This document shows, piece by piece, positions 44,447 to 55,600 of a stretch of DNA of 64,000 nt; within the stretch, counting starts at the first letter, position 1, and every line of letters begins with the position of its first letter. Made by a program: the position numbers and the translations under genes. The stretch comes from Bathynomus jamesi. Taxonomy: Eukaryota > Arthropoda > Malacostraca > Isopoda > Cirolanidae. The stretch is from positions 427,001 to 491,000 of the forward strand of contig JAJOZX010003203.1 in assembly GCA_023014485.1 (NCBI GenBank), written 5' to 3'. The notes below the pieces were generated by a model. The model had not been told where the DNA came from. It was given only the letters and a program-made list of their open reading frames with translations, and ran no database searches.

Positions 44447-44981
44447 GCTGATTGATGCAGCATTGCTTGTATATATTAAGTTAAGGTGTATATATATCCA
44501 TCTCATAATTGTAAGGTTAGTGAAAAATTAACTTAATTTAGAGCTAGCATTTTTGAGCTCTTGTGGCATCATTGTTTGGTCACACTGTTGGCATCATTTT
44601 GGGGCGCTGCGCGTTCTTTCTACTCGTTTGTGGGATGTCGTACGTACAGGGTGTGGTCTGTTAGAGAGCTCTCTTGCAATTCAGTTTGGTTGTTTAGATA
44701 CAAGATTGTTGCATCGTGCAATAGTCCAGGTTGCGTTGTTGTTGCAAGGTTGAGAAGGAAGACAATAAATAGTACCCCTTTTGTTTATATTAAATTCATG
44801 TAACAAAGGTCTAAGGTAGGCCGGCATCGAGTCAGCAACCCTGAGGTAGGACCTAATAGGATCTCAAATCCGTAAGTTTTAATTTTAGCTTAACTTGGGC
44901 TGTAGGTAGCACTGGCCCTTTAGAATTTGGCCGTTCACGGCTCAGCTGGGATTTTGAACCCAACAAATAAATAAATTAACA
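44389..44981 (+). repeat. 3' LTR of BEL-1
   Basis: 593 bp, preceded by GTGGGGAG. Very close to the 5' copy apart from the 45-bp block that copy has lost. Confidence 0.93.
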
Positions 44982-44986
44982 TAGGG

Positions 44987-46137
44987 CAACCTCTTCAGTG
45001 GGATATTTGTCTTCTGCATCTAAATGAATTGCCACTTAGACACATCTTCATAACTTTAGATGGGACAACAAAAAGTCCAGACAAATTTTCTGGCCCTATT
45101 GGTTCTCAGCTCAATGGGGATGTGTCAGAATGGAATGTTGTGGACTTCAAATCTATACCTTATCCTGCATTTGTGCTTCTACCAAATGAGGTGGTCAATA
45201 ATTTATCAACAGACCAATACTATGGATACTGCATCTGCTGGGCAATTATTACTGGTGAAGTGGATGAAAACCTTGCACTCTTAGAAGTTGGCCTGCTAAA
45301 TCACTCTCGATGGCTCACCTTAGCCTGTAGAATTCTTCGTTTTTATGTTTCACAAAAAAGACCCAGTAAGAACCTCAAAATCATAGTAGAATTCATCATC
45401 AAAGTATACTTTCACAGTTGGTTCAATATCAAGGTTAATAAGACGCTAAGTGATGGGTCAAGAAACCTATTCAATATGATCCAAAGAGTAAATAAATTCC
45501 CTGACAGGAAAATTAGAGAAATTTGTTATGACGTATTAAACAATAACAGCTATTTTGCTCATGTGAAAATATTTTAGTTGGAATGCTGGCTGATGAAGAT
45601 GAAGAGGTGAGGAGGTGTGCTGTCAATAAAGTTCTGTGTCTGAGGGGAGTTATAGAGGATTTTGATGATGAATCTGGTAGTAGCAATGATTTTGCAGGTG
45701 GAATAATTGAAAGTGATGATGAGAATGAAGAAGATCATGAAGGTGGTACTGATGAATATCCTGCTATAGATGAGAATGTTAGGGTCTTTAGAAAGCCAAT
45801 CATCAATTTCAAAGCTTCTGCATACCACAAGCTGTCTGCTATGTCCCAATGGGAAACTGTTCCACCTGTATTAAAAGAATTCAGTAATGATGAACTGCGT
45901 GATATCATTAATACCGCATTGAAATTGAATCACGAGTGCCACAGTCAGAATGTTGAAAGGCACATCAAGCTTGTCACTGAAGCATCCTTGGCTGTTGTAG
46001 GTCATGAGCGTAGAGATGGTCTTATTAGAAACAAAATTAGATCACGTAAATTAATAAAAAATTTGTGTCTAAAAAATATTTTAAGTTCTAGATTATTATT
46101 TATCATGCTAAAATATGACAAAATGACAATTTGTTAA
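44987..46137 (+). pseudogene. K1 transposase, C-terminal half (one frameshift)
   Basis: It resumes K1 exon 5 directly after BEL-1 and its TAGGG. It shows CLLHLNELPLRH, LDGTTKSPDKFSGPIG, LSTDQYYGY, NHSRWLTLACRILRFYVS and FIIKVYFHSWFNIK. A one-base shift near 45575 separates 44987-45577 from 45583-46137. The second part has an acidic stretch (DDENEEDHEG) and the C-terminal NVERHIKLVTEAS, with GHERRDGLIRNKIRSRK. The ER of VERH (about 45952) is the candidate third catalytic position by analogy with hAT. The final residues after RSRK are unlike K3 and may reflect a further indel. Confidence 0.77.
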
Positions 46138-46295
46138 TTGTATAATTTAATGTTTGGCGTTTTGGAATGTCAAAAAGCATTTTCAATGAATTTAAAATGG
46201 CTGATTTTGATTGATTTTGATTGCTGATTGAAAACCACTAATACATGTCAATTTGCAGCTTGAGAACATTTTATTGTGTTGACATTCAGTTGAAA

Positions 46296-46631
46296 GGGGG
46301 TCTATGGGCCCAAAACATTAGTTTTTCTAAAATAACTCAAAAACTAAAGGTTTTATGAAAACATACCACTCTTAATAATTTGTTCTAAATCACATTCTGC
46401 ATATTGTAGTATGCAAACCATCTCTCTAGCATGTTCAGAAGAAGAGATATTGCCATTTTCCTGATTTTGCTAGTGCGGCATTAGATGTTTTTACAAAAAC
46501 GGGGGTTGCCGGACACACGTTGGTGGCCACCAATTATGTTTTTCAGGAATCTTATTTTTATATCAAAAGCCAACTGTTAGTCACTCTGATAAATTAAAAT
46601 CAAACAAAAATTATAGTTTCAGCCCGGCCTA
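46296..46631. repeat. K1 right terminal inverted repeat
   Basis: Reverse complement of 28516-28852. It ends AGTTTCAGCCCGGCCTA next to gypsy B gag. Confidence 0.87.
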
Positions 46632-46632
46632 C

Positions 46633-48347
46633 TTCACAGCCCACTGCACTGTCCATTCCGTGTCCGCTGCCGGCGCCACGGCCCACGTGGAGAAGGTGAA
46701 GAGACCAACGATATCTTCAGCCGGTACGAGCGAGGAATGGTCATACTTCACATCGCGATGGATGGACTATGTGGATGCCACCAAAATCACGGGTCGTGAC
46801 AAAGTGGTGCAGCTACTGGAGTGCTGCGATGAACCCCTTCGCAAAGACCTCACACGATCAGCCGGTGGTAGTCTGACAGGGAGAAGTGAAAATGAGGTGC
46901 TCGCAGCCATAAAGAAACTCGCAGTCAGAGAAGAGAGCACCATGGTTGCTAGAGTGGCGCTGCACAACATGCGCCAAGACCATGACGAAACCGTGCGTTC
47001 ATTCGGCGCCCGACTCCGTGGCCAGGCAAGGGTATGCAAGTACAGGTACATCACCAAATGCTCGAGCTGCGATGCGGATGTGAACTACACGGAGGCCATC
47101 TTGCGCGACGTCCTGACCCGCGGCATTGAGGACCCCGAGATTCAACTGGACCTACTCGGCAACACGAACCAGAACATGACATTAGAACAGGTCTTCCAGT
47201 TCGTCGAGGCCAAAGAATCCGGCAAGCGCTCAGCATCACGTCTCCTCAACTCTCGGGGCGTCGAGGCTGCTAACAGCGCCTACAGACGGAACAAGAAGGA
47301 CGCTCTGAAGGAGATGACAGTCGGCAACCATAAGGTGTGCTCATATTGCAGCAGGAAATGGCACGGCAAAAGTGCCCCAGGCAGGGTCCGAAAGAAAGAC
47401 TGCCCAGCCTATGGCCACACATGCAGCCACTGCAATCGTGAGAACCACTTTGAAGCAGTGTGTAGGAGCAAGCACAAACCATCAAGAGTCGAGATAGTAG
47501 CGAATTCACATGCAATATGCGAAGAAGGTGCTGTATTCGAGGCCCTCTGCTCGATTGCCACAACTGGCCGACGCCGCATCAGGAGAGTCATCGCCCTTGA
47601 CCATCATCTTTATCATCGCCCTTCCGACACATGGATTAAGCAAGCCTCCAAACCTCAGCCATTCATAAACCTCACAGTGACAGCCGTCGACGAAGATCAC
47701 TCTGCATTCGGATTCGAGCTAAAGGCCGCGCCCAAGATTGCTACACTCGGTGCGATGGCTGACACCGGCTGCCAGAGCTGTCTGACAGGCATCAAAGTCA
47801 TCCACCGCATAGGCCTCAAACAAGCCGACCTTATCCCCGTCACAATGAGAATGCACGCCGCCAACAACGGATGCATCAAAATACTCGGCGCCGTCATCCT
47901 GCGACTCTCTGGAAAGGACAAAACCGGTAAAGTGGTAACTCGTCAACTCACCTATGTCACGGACAACTCCGACAAGCTGTTCCTCAGCAAGGAGGCATGC
48001 ATCGCGTTCGGCATGATCACCGACATCTTCCCGATGATCGGTGAGACGTCTTCGCATCGACTCGAGGCAACCTCAGCAGCCGACACCGCGAGCGATGAGG
48101 TGCCGGCGAGAGATAGTGCTATCACCAGCGAGAGCGGTCAGACCAGCCCATGCGACTGCCCGATACGTCAAACACCGCCCCTGCCGCCATCACAACTACC
48201 GTTCCTGGCGACTGAGAAGAACCGCGACAGATTGCGGCAGTACTTGTCGAATACTACAAGTCAAGCACATTTAACACACGTGTGCGCATCAGCCCTTGCC
48301 AGTGATGGAGGGCCCTCCATTGAAACTTATGGTGGACCCTCTAGCTG
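46633..48347 (+). CDS. Gypsy B Gag and protease
   Basis: The frame resumes after K1 and is open for about 570 codons. Gag has a conserved front segment (VKRPTISSAGTSEEWSYF, then LLECCDEPLRKDL). A Cys/His region follows (CSYCSRKWHG, then DCPAYGHTCSHCNRENHFEAVC). The protease active site reads MADTGCQSC, with Cys after DTG where Ser, Thr or Ala is usual. Codons are GC-rich throughout. The apparent start at 46660 is not the real one; the protein begins at 28429. It stops at 48347, before RT, which continues in other frames. The shift from protease to RT could be decay. Confidence 0.82.
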
Positions 48348-48419
48348 ACCCGGTGGCATATCACACCCCGGTACCGTCCCTCTTCACTGGCAAGATGACG
48401 TCAAGCGTGGACTCGACCA

Positions 48420-49482
48420 AGACGTGAAATTGGCCGCACACCACCAGATGGTGGTGTGCGCCAAGAAGAACGGGAAGCCACGCCGCACGGTCGACTTCCA
48501 GCCCCTGAACATACATGCCACCCGCGAGACACCATACTCAGTCACCGTTCCACCAGGCACGGTCGGTGCCCCATGGCAAGAAGAAGACTGTGTTCGATGC
48601 CTGGAACGGATACCACACCGTGCCCCTCCGCGAGGAAGACCGTCACCTGACTACCTTCGTCACTCCGTGGGGCAGGTACCGGTACCGCACGGCGCCCCAG
48701 GGCTATATCGCTTCTGGTGATAGCTATTCGAGATGTTACGACGAAATAGTATCCGACGTTCCAAACAAAACCAAGTGTATCGACGATACACTGCTCTGGT
48801 CGGACGACCTGAGACAAAGTTTCTTCCAAGCAGTCAACTGGCTTGACATCTGCAGCAGACACGGCATCACGCTGAATCTTGAGAAGTTTGTATTTGGACA
48901 AGACACTGTGGAGTTTGTTGGCTTCGAAATCACACTCGACACCGACAGAGTACGACCCTGCGAGAAGTATCTGCAGGCCATCCGTGACTTTCCTACACCA
49001 AAGAACATAACCGGCATTCGCTCATGTTTGGGCTAATTAACCAGGTGGCGTATGCTTTCGCTATGGCAAAGAGACTGATACCTTTTCGCCAACTCTTGAA
49101 GCCCGGCATGCCCTTCCGATGGGATGATCAACTCAACAATCTGTTTGAAGAGTCGAAGGTGGTGATTATCAGTGAGATCAAGGAGGGTGTAAGTATATTT
49201 GACAAAACAAAGCCGACCTGTCTTGCGACCGATTGGTCGAAGTCAGGGATCGGATTCTGGCTATCCCAGAAGCACTGTGAATGTCCTGGTGCTGAACCCT
49301 TTTGCTACCGCACTGGTTGGATGGTCACCCTCGTTGGCAGTCGCTTCACCCACCCCGCCGAGTCACACTACGCACCGATCGAGAGGGAGGCTCTGGTAGT
49401 CGCTGACGCACTGGACAAGGCCAGATACTTCGTCTCGGCTGCGATGACCTCATCATCGCGGTTGACCACAAACCGCTGCTGA
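48420..49482 (+). pseudogene. Gypsy B reverse transcriptase and RNase H
   Basis: Three frames (48424-48580, about 48575-49036, 49024-49482) carry the RT: VVCAKKNGKPRRTVDFQPLN, FDAWNGYHTVPL, FVTPWGRYRYRTAPQGY, KCIDDTLLWS, and FVGFEI. The catalytic box reads C-I-D-D, so both aspartates are kept though the usual Tyr is replaced. RNase H starts at CLATDWSKSGIGFW and includes SHYAPIEREALVVA. Frame changes near 48580, 49030 and 49450 break the protein. Confidence 0.8.
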
Positions 49483-49484
49483 AG

Positions 49485-51298
49485 GTGTTTGGCGACAGGT
49501 CGCTGGAAGACTTACCGAATGCTCGACTGAGAAATCTGAAGGAGAAGACTCTCCGCTACAGATTTCGCATGATCCATGTACCTGGTGCGAGGCATCGCGC
49601 TGCTGACGCTACGTCCCGCCACCCCACCGGCGACCGCCAACCTGAAAAGATGCTCCTGGCAGACGACATCTCCGCTAGTAGCCAAGACGCTGTTGCTGAT
49701 GATGACCTACCGTCGGCAGCTGCTCTGCGCCACTCATTCTTAGCTGGCATACGCACAGAGGGAACGGCTGCGTACAACGACGAAGCCCTCGACGACGAGG
49801 TTATGGCCTCCGCGATCTCAGCTCTGAACACGCTGCAGTCCGTTACCTGGGACCGGGTAAGATTGGCGACGAGCAGCGACCAACACATGACAGAGCTCGT
49901 CTCGATAATCGAGTCAGGCATGCCTGACTTCCGTCACGAGCTCCCACCCCCACTCAGAGAATATTACCAATTCCGAGAGGACCTGTACACGGTGGACGGC
50001 GTCGTCGTATTCAAAAACCGTGTTGTGATCCCTCCCTCTCTCCGGCAGGATGTACTGAACGCGCTCCACGCAGCCCACCAGGGCGTATCGTCGATGGTCG
50101 CGAGGGCTGAGGTGTCCGTGTTCTGGCCCGGCATCACCCTGCTATCACTACCCTCAGGAACAGTTGCAACCATTGCAACCGTATGGCACCTTCGCAGCCC
50201 AGTGCTCCTCCAATTCCTCCGGTGTCCCCCGTCTACCCTTTCCAGTGCATCTGTGCCGATTATTTCCACTATAAAGGTACCAACTACCTGGTGATCGTCG
50301 ACAGGTACTCAAACTGGCCGATTGTGGAGAGGACCACGGATGGCGCCAGAGGCCTCATCAACAGCCTGCGCAGGGTGTTCGTGACTTATGGCATCTGCGA
50401 CGAACTGTCATCTGACGGCGGCCCTGAGTTCACATCCACGGCTACTCGTCACTTCCTGGGGAACTGGGGCGTACACCACCGTCTGGCTTCGGTAGCTTTT
50501 CCACATTCAAACTGCAGAGCCGAAGTTGGCGTGAAAACAGCGAAACGACTGATCACAGACAACACAGGACCGAACGGTGAGCTCGATACAGACGCTCGAT
50601 ACAGACGCTTTTCATCCCGATCGTGCCCGGCAGGTACAAGCCACACGATACCTGGCTCGGGACGTTGGCGGCGAGGGAGGATGCCTTGCGGAACAGGCAC
50701 ATCGGAGCCACTGAATACTGGTCTGAGCACACCAGACGGTTACCCTGACTCGTGGTCAGAGACAGGGGTCAGGATCCAGAACCAGGTCGGCCCCAACCCC
50801 AGGAAATGGGACAAGACTGACCTGGTAATAGAAGTGCGACAGTTCGATCAATACGTGGTGAAGGTTGACGATTCAGGCAGAGTGACTCTGCGAAAGAGAA
50901 AATTTCTGAGGAAATACGTGCCCGTCCAACCGCACAGACGCCGCCTCACCATCGGGGACGACTCCCACCTTCACCTCTCCAGCCCTGCGCCAGGATTGGG
51001 GCAGTGCGTGACCCCACCCCCAAAACCACGCATGGACGACTCCCGCCTTCACCTCTCCAGCTCTGCGCCAGAATTGGAGCAGTGCGCAATTTCACCCCCG
51101 AAACCACGCTCCCCGTCCGCAGTCGAGCGATCATCCCCTACCGCCCACCAACCGGCTGGCAACGTAACCTCACCGACCAGCCCCACATCACTTCCACTGC
51201 ACACCCCACTACGAGGCCTGCCCTCCAGACCAGCTGCGCACCCTCAGCAGTGCCCACCAACACCGTCCCTGCTGGCACCCATTGAACGCTTCCAGTAA
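49485..51298 (+). pseudogene. Gypsy B Pol end: RNase H tail and integrase
   Basis: Frame 49485-50200 has the end of RNase H (IHVPGARHRAADATSRHP) and the start of the integrase zinc domain (HAAHQGVSSM). The CC part is lost at a frameshift near 50150. Frame 50183-51298 continues with catalytic D in CICADYFHY, D in SSDGGPEFT and E in NCRAEVGVK, matching a gypsy-type DDE. The C-terminal 150 residues are Pro/Ser-rich, with two about 84-bp near-repeats encoding HLHLSSPAPGLGQC-like units (50968-51120). A duplicated SIQTLDTDAR-like stretch near 50585 marks a local repeat. Confidence 0.82.
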
Positions 51299-51509
51299 CG
51301 AGATTCCTCGCAACCTGCTGCGTCCAGGTGTCCCGCTTCTCCAACCGATACCCCTGCCGTCAGACGCTCCGGACGCGATAGGAAGACACCTTCATGGCAG
51401 AGCGATTACGATATGACGAACACGCTACATACTACATGAACAACCCCCTCTCGCCATCGACACCCATACCCTATACCCCTTTTTTCTCACTATACTATAT
51501 CAAAGACTC

Positions 51510-51519
51510 GGGGGGGAGA
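51510..51519 (+). promoter_or_regulatory. Polypurine tract of gypsy B
   Basis: GGGGGGGAGA ends next to the 3' LTR start at 51520. Confidence 0.8.
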
Positions 51520-51677
51520 TAGAGAATATTCATTATTATTGATTAGTGTCTTCATGTTGATGCCTTTATTTTTCATGTATGTGTTATGTTTTGTTTGTAT
51601 GTTTCAGAGTTCCATCATTGTTTAGCGTTATGGATATTGGTCAGTAAACGTAATAACAAAAAGTGGAATCTTATTTA
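51520..51677 (+). repeat. 3' LTR of gypsy B
   Basis: 158 bp, TAGAGAATATTC to CTTATTTA, matching the 5' copy with few differences. The CTTTG duplication follows. Confidence 0.85.
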
Positions 51678-51682
51678 CTTTG

Positions 51683-52480
51683 CCCCATTATAGGTGATGT
51701 CATTTTCTATACCATATTGTTCACATACCTCTAATAGTACTCTCAGCCCATGGGGAGAGGGTGACAGAAGAACAAGATCATCAGCATACATTAAATGATT
51801 AATTTTTCCTTTCCAATGACACAGCCAGTACGTACAGTTTTTAGTTCATTGGTACGGTCATCCATGTATATACAGAAAAGATAGGGTGATAATATACCTC
51901 CTTGCCTAACACCATTAGTCACCTTAAAACCTGGTGATACAGTGCTTTTCCATCTTACAAACATGGTCTGCTCTGTATACCATAATGCAAATATCCTAAG
52001 TATATATTTAGGTACCCCTCGACACAAGAGTTTCTTAAAAGTTTGTGATGGTTAACTCTATCAAATACTTTTGATGCATCCAAAAAACAGGAATATACAT
52101 TGCTGTTTGACATCTTGTACTTTAGGACGGCTTCCTTTAGCATATAAATACACATGTCAGTACCATGTTTCACTCTAAAGCCAAATTGATTGTCATAAGT
52201 CTGCAAGTAAGTGCTTATCCTATTATAAATGACATATTCTAACACTTATAAAGTATACTGGCAAGTGCTATTGGCCTATAATTATTCTTATCACAGATAC
52301 TAGCACCCTTATTTTAACAACTGGCAACAATACAACTGACAAAAGGACTGTGGCAAGTACCATGTATCATACAGCTTGTGAAACACATTGCAAGCATAGG
52401 TATTATACGAGGGCTACAACATTTTAAATGTTCTGCTTGTATGCCATCTAGGCCACAACTTTTGTTATCATCTAATTTAT
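51683..52480 (-). pseudogene. CR1-like LINE, 5' part of RT (minus strand)
   Basis: Minus-strand frames encode LDGIQAEHLKCC, NYRPIALASIL, FGFRVKHGTDMCIYML, FLDASKVFDRVNHHK, NGVRQGGILSPYLF and YADDLVLLSPSPWGL, an RT of the CR1/L2 type rather than RTE. At least two stops and frameshifts are present (near 52320, 52250 and 52030). It continues after gypsy B at 28219. A further copy on the plus strand is at 59466. The 5' end near 52480 is a truncation. Confidence 0.8.
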
Positions 52481-52903
52481 GCTAACTTATGAATAGTGTG
52501 ATAGCGTGGGGTAGACACCCCAGTTAGGTTACTTAGGTTCTAGCAAACAATCAAAAGCACTTACCGGTGCGTTGAATTAAATATTCCTTTGGAAGCCTAC
52601 CATTTGATTCCTGTGTCCCACAAACGGCCTACCTAACTCTCGCTTACATTACCAATTTAGAAGCTATAGACATTACCCCTAACTATACTTAAGTACGGAC
52701 AACTTCCTACCCCATTTGTCACCTTAGAAACAGTACCTAATTACACTCAGCACCAACGATTCGGTCAGATAGGAAAAACATCTCTAGGCTAGCCCAAAAC
52801 AATACGAACAGCCGCGTTGGTTCGTTTATGCCTTGCTGTTGCCATTCAGCTTAGATTTAGTGATATTTCCCCTTTAGTGACTTTTAGACTATATACATAT
52901 ATA
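52481..52903. other. Spacer with no gene recognised
   Basis: Non-coding. Contains AGTTAGGTTACTTAGG and other TTAGG-like words but no array, gene or terminal repeat. Confidence 0.5.
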
Positions 52904-53188
52904 CAGTGGCGGCTCGTTGAAATAATTAGTCGACCGTGAGGAAGAAAAAAAATTCTAGATTCCGCTTCTACAAAACCTAGTTTAGTATCCCATTTATGTG
53001 AACAAAGTATACATTTTCTGTAATCACATCTTTGTTTTTGTTTCGTTTTCTGTTGATCGATCCCAGTCAGCTGATCACATCACTCATGTATGATGTATCA
53101 GGTAAAGAATTGTGTTTTTCTACTGACACCGGCCCGAAAATATTCATTGCCCCGGCCCTAACAATGCTTAATCCGGCCCTTTTTTCAG

Positions 53189-54005
53189 GTGAACAACATA
53201 CACCAGAAATGCAAGAAGCCGAGTCTGATCCTGAGATGGAACAACATGTATCTGACCATGAAGGGTAAAGATCAATCTGATGCTCTAAGTGAACCTCCAA
53301 GCTTATCTAAGACGCAGAGGTACTTGAAACATGTGATGTGGGGTTTCTTAGATTTGATGACCAAATGCTGCCTGTTATGCCAAAAATCTACGAACAGAGA
53401 TGGTTTCTCTTGATCTGAAACCATTCCAACACAAAGATGGGCCTTTTGAAGCTAAGGATAGGCCGGATGGACGAGCAATGACCAAATCATGGTTCAAACG
53501 CAAACTCCCTAATGGCCAAGAAGTAAATAGATCTTGGCTTCTCTACTCTCCATCAAGAAGATCAGCATACTGCTTTTGTTGCTTGTTGTATTCTTCTGCC
53601 TCAAGAAACACTCGGTCTTCATTTGAACTGGTTCAAGAATTCAACAGCTGGAAGAAGACAGAAAGGTTTCTGCTTATGAAAACAGTGTGAATCACAGACT
53701 GGCCTTCAGAACCTGGAAAGAGACCGAAAGACGAATAAAAGAGAAGGCGACTATCGACGCCAGTCTTGAAGAACAAATCAACAAGGAAAAAGAGAAACTG
53801 GAGGCAGGTTTTGAAACGTATTTTAGATTGCATCAAGTTTTTGGTCTGCCAAAATTTGGCACTCCGTGGTCATGTAGAAAAGCTGGAACTCATGACAGAC
53901 ATGAACGTTGGTAATTTCTTATCATTGCTTAACCTTGTGTCACATTATGATCCTAACCTGAAGCAGCATCTAGAATATGCTCAGCAGAATCCAAAGCATG
54001 TGTCA
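53189..54005 (+). pseudogene. ZMYM1-type hAT transposase, N-terminal part
   Basis: Frames 53189-53330, 53400-53650 and 53690-54005 carry VGFLRFDD (in a shifted frame), then a TTF-type finger region with KSWFKRKLPNGQEVNRSWLL, SAYCFCCLLY and FNSWKK. Then IDASLEEQINKEKEK, RILDCIKFLVCQNLALRG and GNFLSLLNLVSHYDPNLKQHL follow. These are the standard order of domains in hAT-derived proteins of the ZMYM1 group. A likely acceptor TTTTTTCAG lies at 53180-53188. Several frameshifts occur (near 53335, 53665 and 53810). R is inserted after NPKHVS, at ATGTGTCA (53998-54005). Confidence 0.8.
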
Positions 54006-54495
54006 ATTTAGCCCTATTCAAAAATCAACTTTTCTTATTTTCATAGGTTTCTGTACTTTTTCCCATGCTTTTTGACCTGAAAAGGCCGAAAATCACAACC
54101 ATTTTAAACCTAGGTTGTTGGAAAGCATTGCCGCATGGAGCTTTAAGTGTTCTGCCTTGAAATCGGCCAAAAGCACCATTTCCGGGGTCCCTTGAATCAT
54201 GTTTTGCACTATAACTTTTTATCTAAACAAGATAGAGCAACAAAATAGGCACCAAATTAAAGTGTTTTTAATCCTCTTTCTAACTTATACAATTATGATA
54301 GTCTTGGAACAAGAAATGGCACATTGGTACATACAAAGATTTCAGAAATATCACAAAATTCGTTTTCTCACACTCAAGGCAGACAAGGCGCCTTATTCAT
54401 GACACAAATTTGAGATTAACATTTTGTCACAAGTCTAATCGATCAAGAAGTGAAAGCATTACATGATGATTAATTTCATAATGACATTTACACAG

Positions 54496-55600
54496 TCAGT
54501 TGTTGAGAGTTTGTTTCTTGAAGCTGTCAAAGCGGCGTCTGTTGAACTCCACAGCTTGAAGGAGATAGTCCCTTTGCTTGGCATCTGTTGTTATGACATT
54601 TGCAAAGTCGCTCATCATCTTGACACCACGTTCAGCAATGTCATTCACCGCTTTCAGATTCTTAACATAGTCCAACGCTTTTCTGTAGTCCTCATTCTGT
54701 GGCCAAGACGTGACAGGTTCCAGAAGCCACTCGGATCCAATGTTCAGTGTGTCCAGCAGGAAATGTGATTCTGGGCCAGTGAGATCAACCAGGGTGGTCT
54801 TAGCTGTGACTCTCTGGAATAGAGGCTTTCCTGTTCTGAAGCTGTCTGGCTTCTCAGTGGCATGTAACTGGGCAGCAATGTCGTGCTTCAATGTGTCACT
54901 CAATCTACTGCTGAACAGGGCAAATGGCACGACTTCCTGCGTCAGGTACCATTTGTGGTTTTCCATCTTATTAAGTACTGCATCAGCAAGCTCTGGGTCA
55001 GTTTTCTTGTACTTCAACATGTCCTGGATTAGACTTAGATCATTCACGGGAGCATCTGCAGCAGACATTGACATCATCCATACAGGAGTGTAGAACAGCG
55101 CAAGGAAGGTGTTGAGTCTTTCCAGCTTTGATACAGTGTCTTCGTCGTACTCAAGTTGATCTGCAAACATCAGCATTTTCATGGAGTACAGGTTTCTGGC
55201 CATCCATCTGGCCTGATGAATGGCGCCTGGTCGACTCCAGTGAATACCTCGAGGAGGCGTTCCTCCAAGAACAATGACTGTCAGTTCAGCCATTTCCCTG
55301 TAGTCGGCTCTTGGAAGCCTTTCTGCTGTTAGAATGTCTTGGAGTATTTCTTCACTGTTCTTCTTTTTCTTCAGCCATTTGCTGTTGATAGCCAGCATCT
55401 TTGGGTTTTCCTTGGACAAGTCCGTCCAAACATCCTTCAGATGCTCAAACCAGGGATTATCTGGCCCCTTCACCTTCCCAAACAGCTTCTCCCAAACTGC
55501 TCCTACTAGGATTTCCAGGATGTGATGTCGACAGGCCAGATAAAACACCTTTTTGTTCAGCATTTTCTCTAGCAGTTTGGCAGCTCCTCTGTGAACTCAC
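54496..55600 (-). CDS. R transposase, C-terminal part
   Basis: 355 codons are open from a CRHH motif onward. It has VFYLACRHHILEILV, VLGGTPPRGIHWSRPG, HQARWMARNLYSMKMLMF, LYTPVWMMSMSA, DPELADAVLNKMENHKWYL and AERGVKMMSDFANVITTD (about 54630). HQARW parallels HSRW of K and ERGV parallels VERxV of K and CERSFS of hAT. It joins the preceding frame by a one-base shift near 55600. The TTGTTGAG end at 54496 is just before the terminal repeat, so the gene runs nearly to the left end. Confidence 0.8.

Larger units (their letters stand above)
31079..44981 (+). mobile_element. BEL/Pao retrotransposon BEL-1, split by BEL-2
   Basis: LTRs at 31079-31627 and 44389-44981 are flanked by a perfect TAGGG (31074-31078 and 44982-44986). 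Gag, protease, RT, RNase H and the start of integrase lie at 32024-36490; the rest of integrase lies at 43507-44446. BEL-2 (36491-43501) is inserted between. Total without BEL-2 is about 6.9 kb. Its own coding region has a 2-bp insertion and two in-frame TGA codons. Confidence 0.93.
28516..46631 (+). mobile_element. DNA transposon K1 (hAT-like K family), split by BEL-1
   Basis: Long inverted repeats (28516-28852 and 46296-46631) start TAGGCCGGGCTGAAACT. They share an inner core with GTGGCCACCAA and CTCTCTAGCATGTTCAGAAG. The interior encodes a multi-exon K-family transposase (29127-31078 and 44987-46137) into which BEL-1 is inserted. Flanking gag sequence of gypsy B carries TCACA on both sides, an imprecise target duplication. 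Without BEL elements K1 is about 4.2 kb. Confidence 0.83.
28225..51677 (+). mobile_element. Ty3/gypsy retrotransposon B, split by K1
   Basis: Short LTRs (28225-28385 and 51520-51677) are flanked by CTTTG (28220-28224 and 51678-51682). The Gag-Pol start is at 28429-28512, and the rest of Gag, protease, RT, RNase H and integrase follows at 46633-51298. K1 (28516-46631) separates the two. GC-rich codons set its coding part apart from the AT-rich elements around it. The frame is broken several times in pol. Confidence 0.85.

Noticed and set aside
44447..44981. Envelope-like gene after BEL integrase
   Set aside because: The integrase frame ends inside the LTR, so no room exists for an env gene in either BEL copy. 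None is seen in gypsy A, B or C either.
46660..46662. Translation start of gypsy B Gag-Pol
   Set aside because: This is a GTG inside an upstream open frame. The family-like start is the ATG at 28429, separated by K1.
47051..48057. Several minus-strand frames of 60-112 codons
   Set aside because: They are shadows of the GC-rich gypsy B Gag frame and lack any motif.
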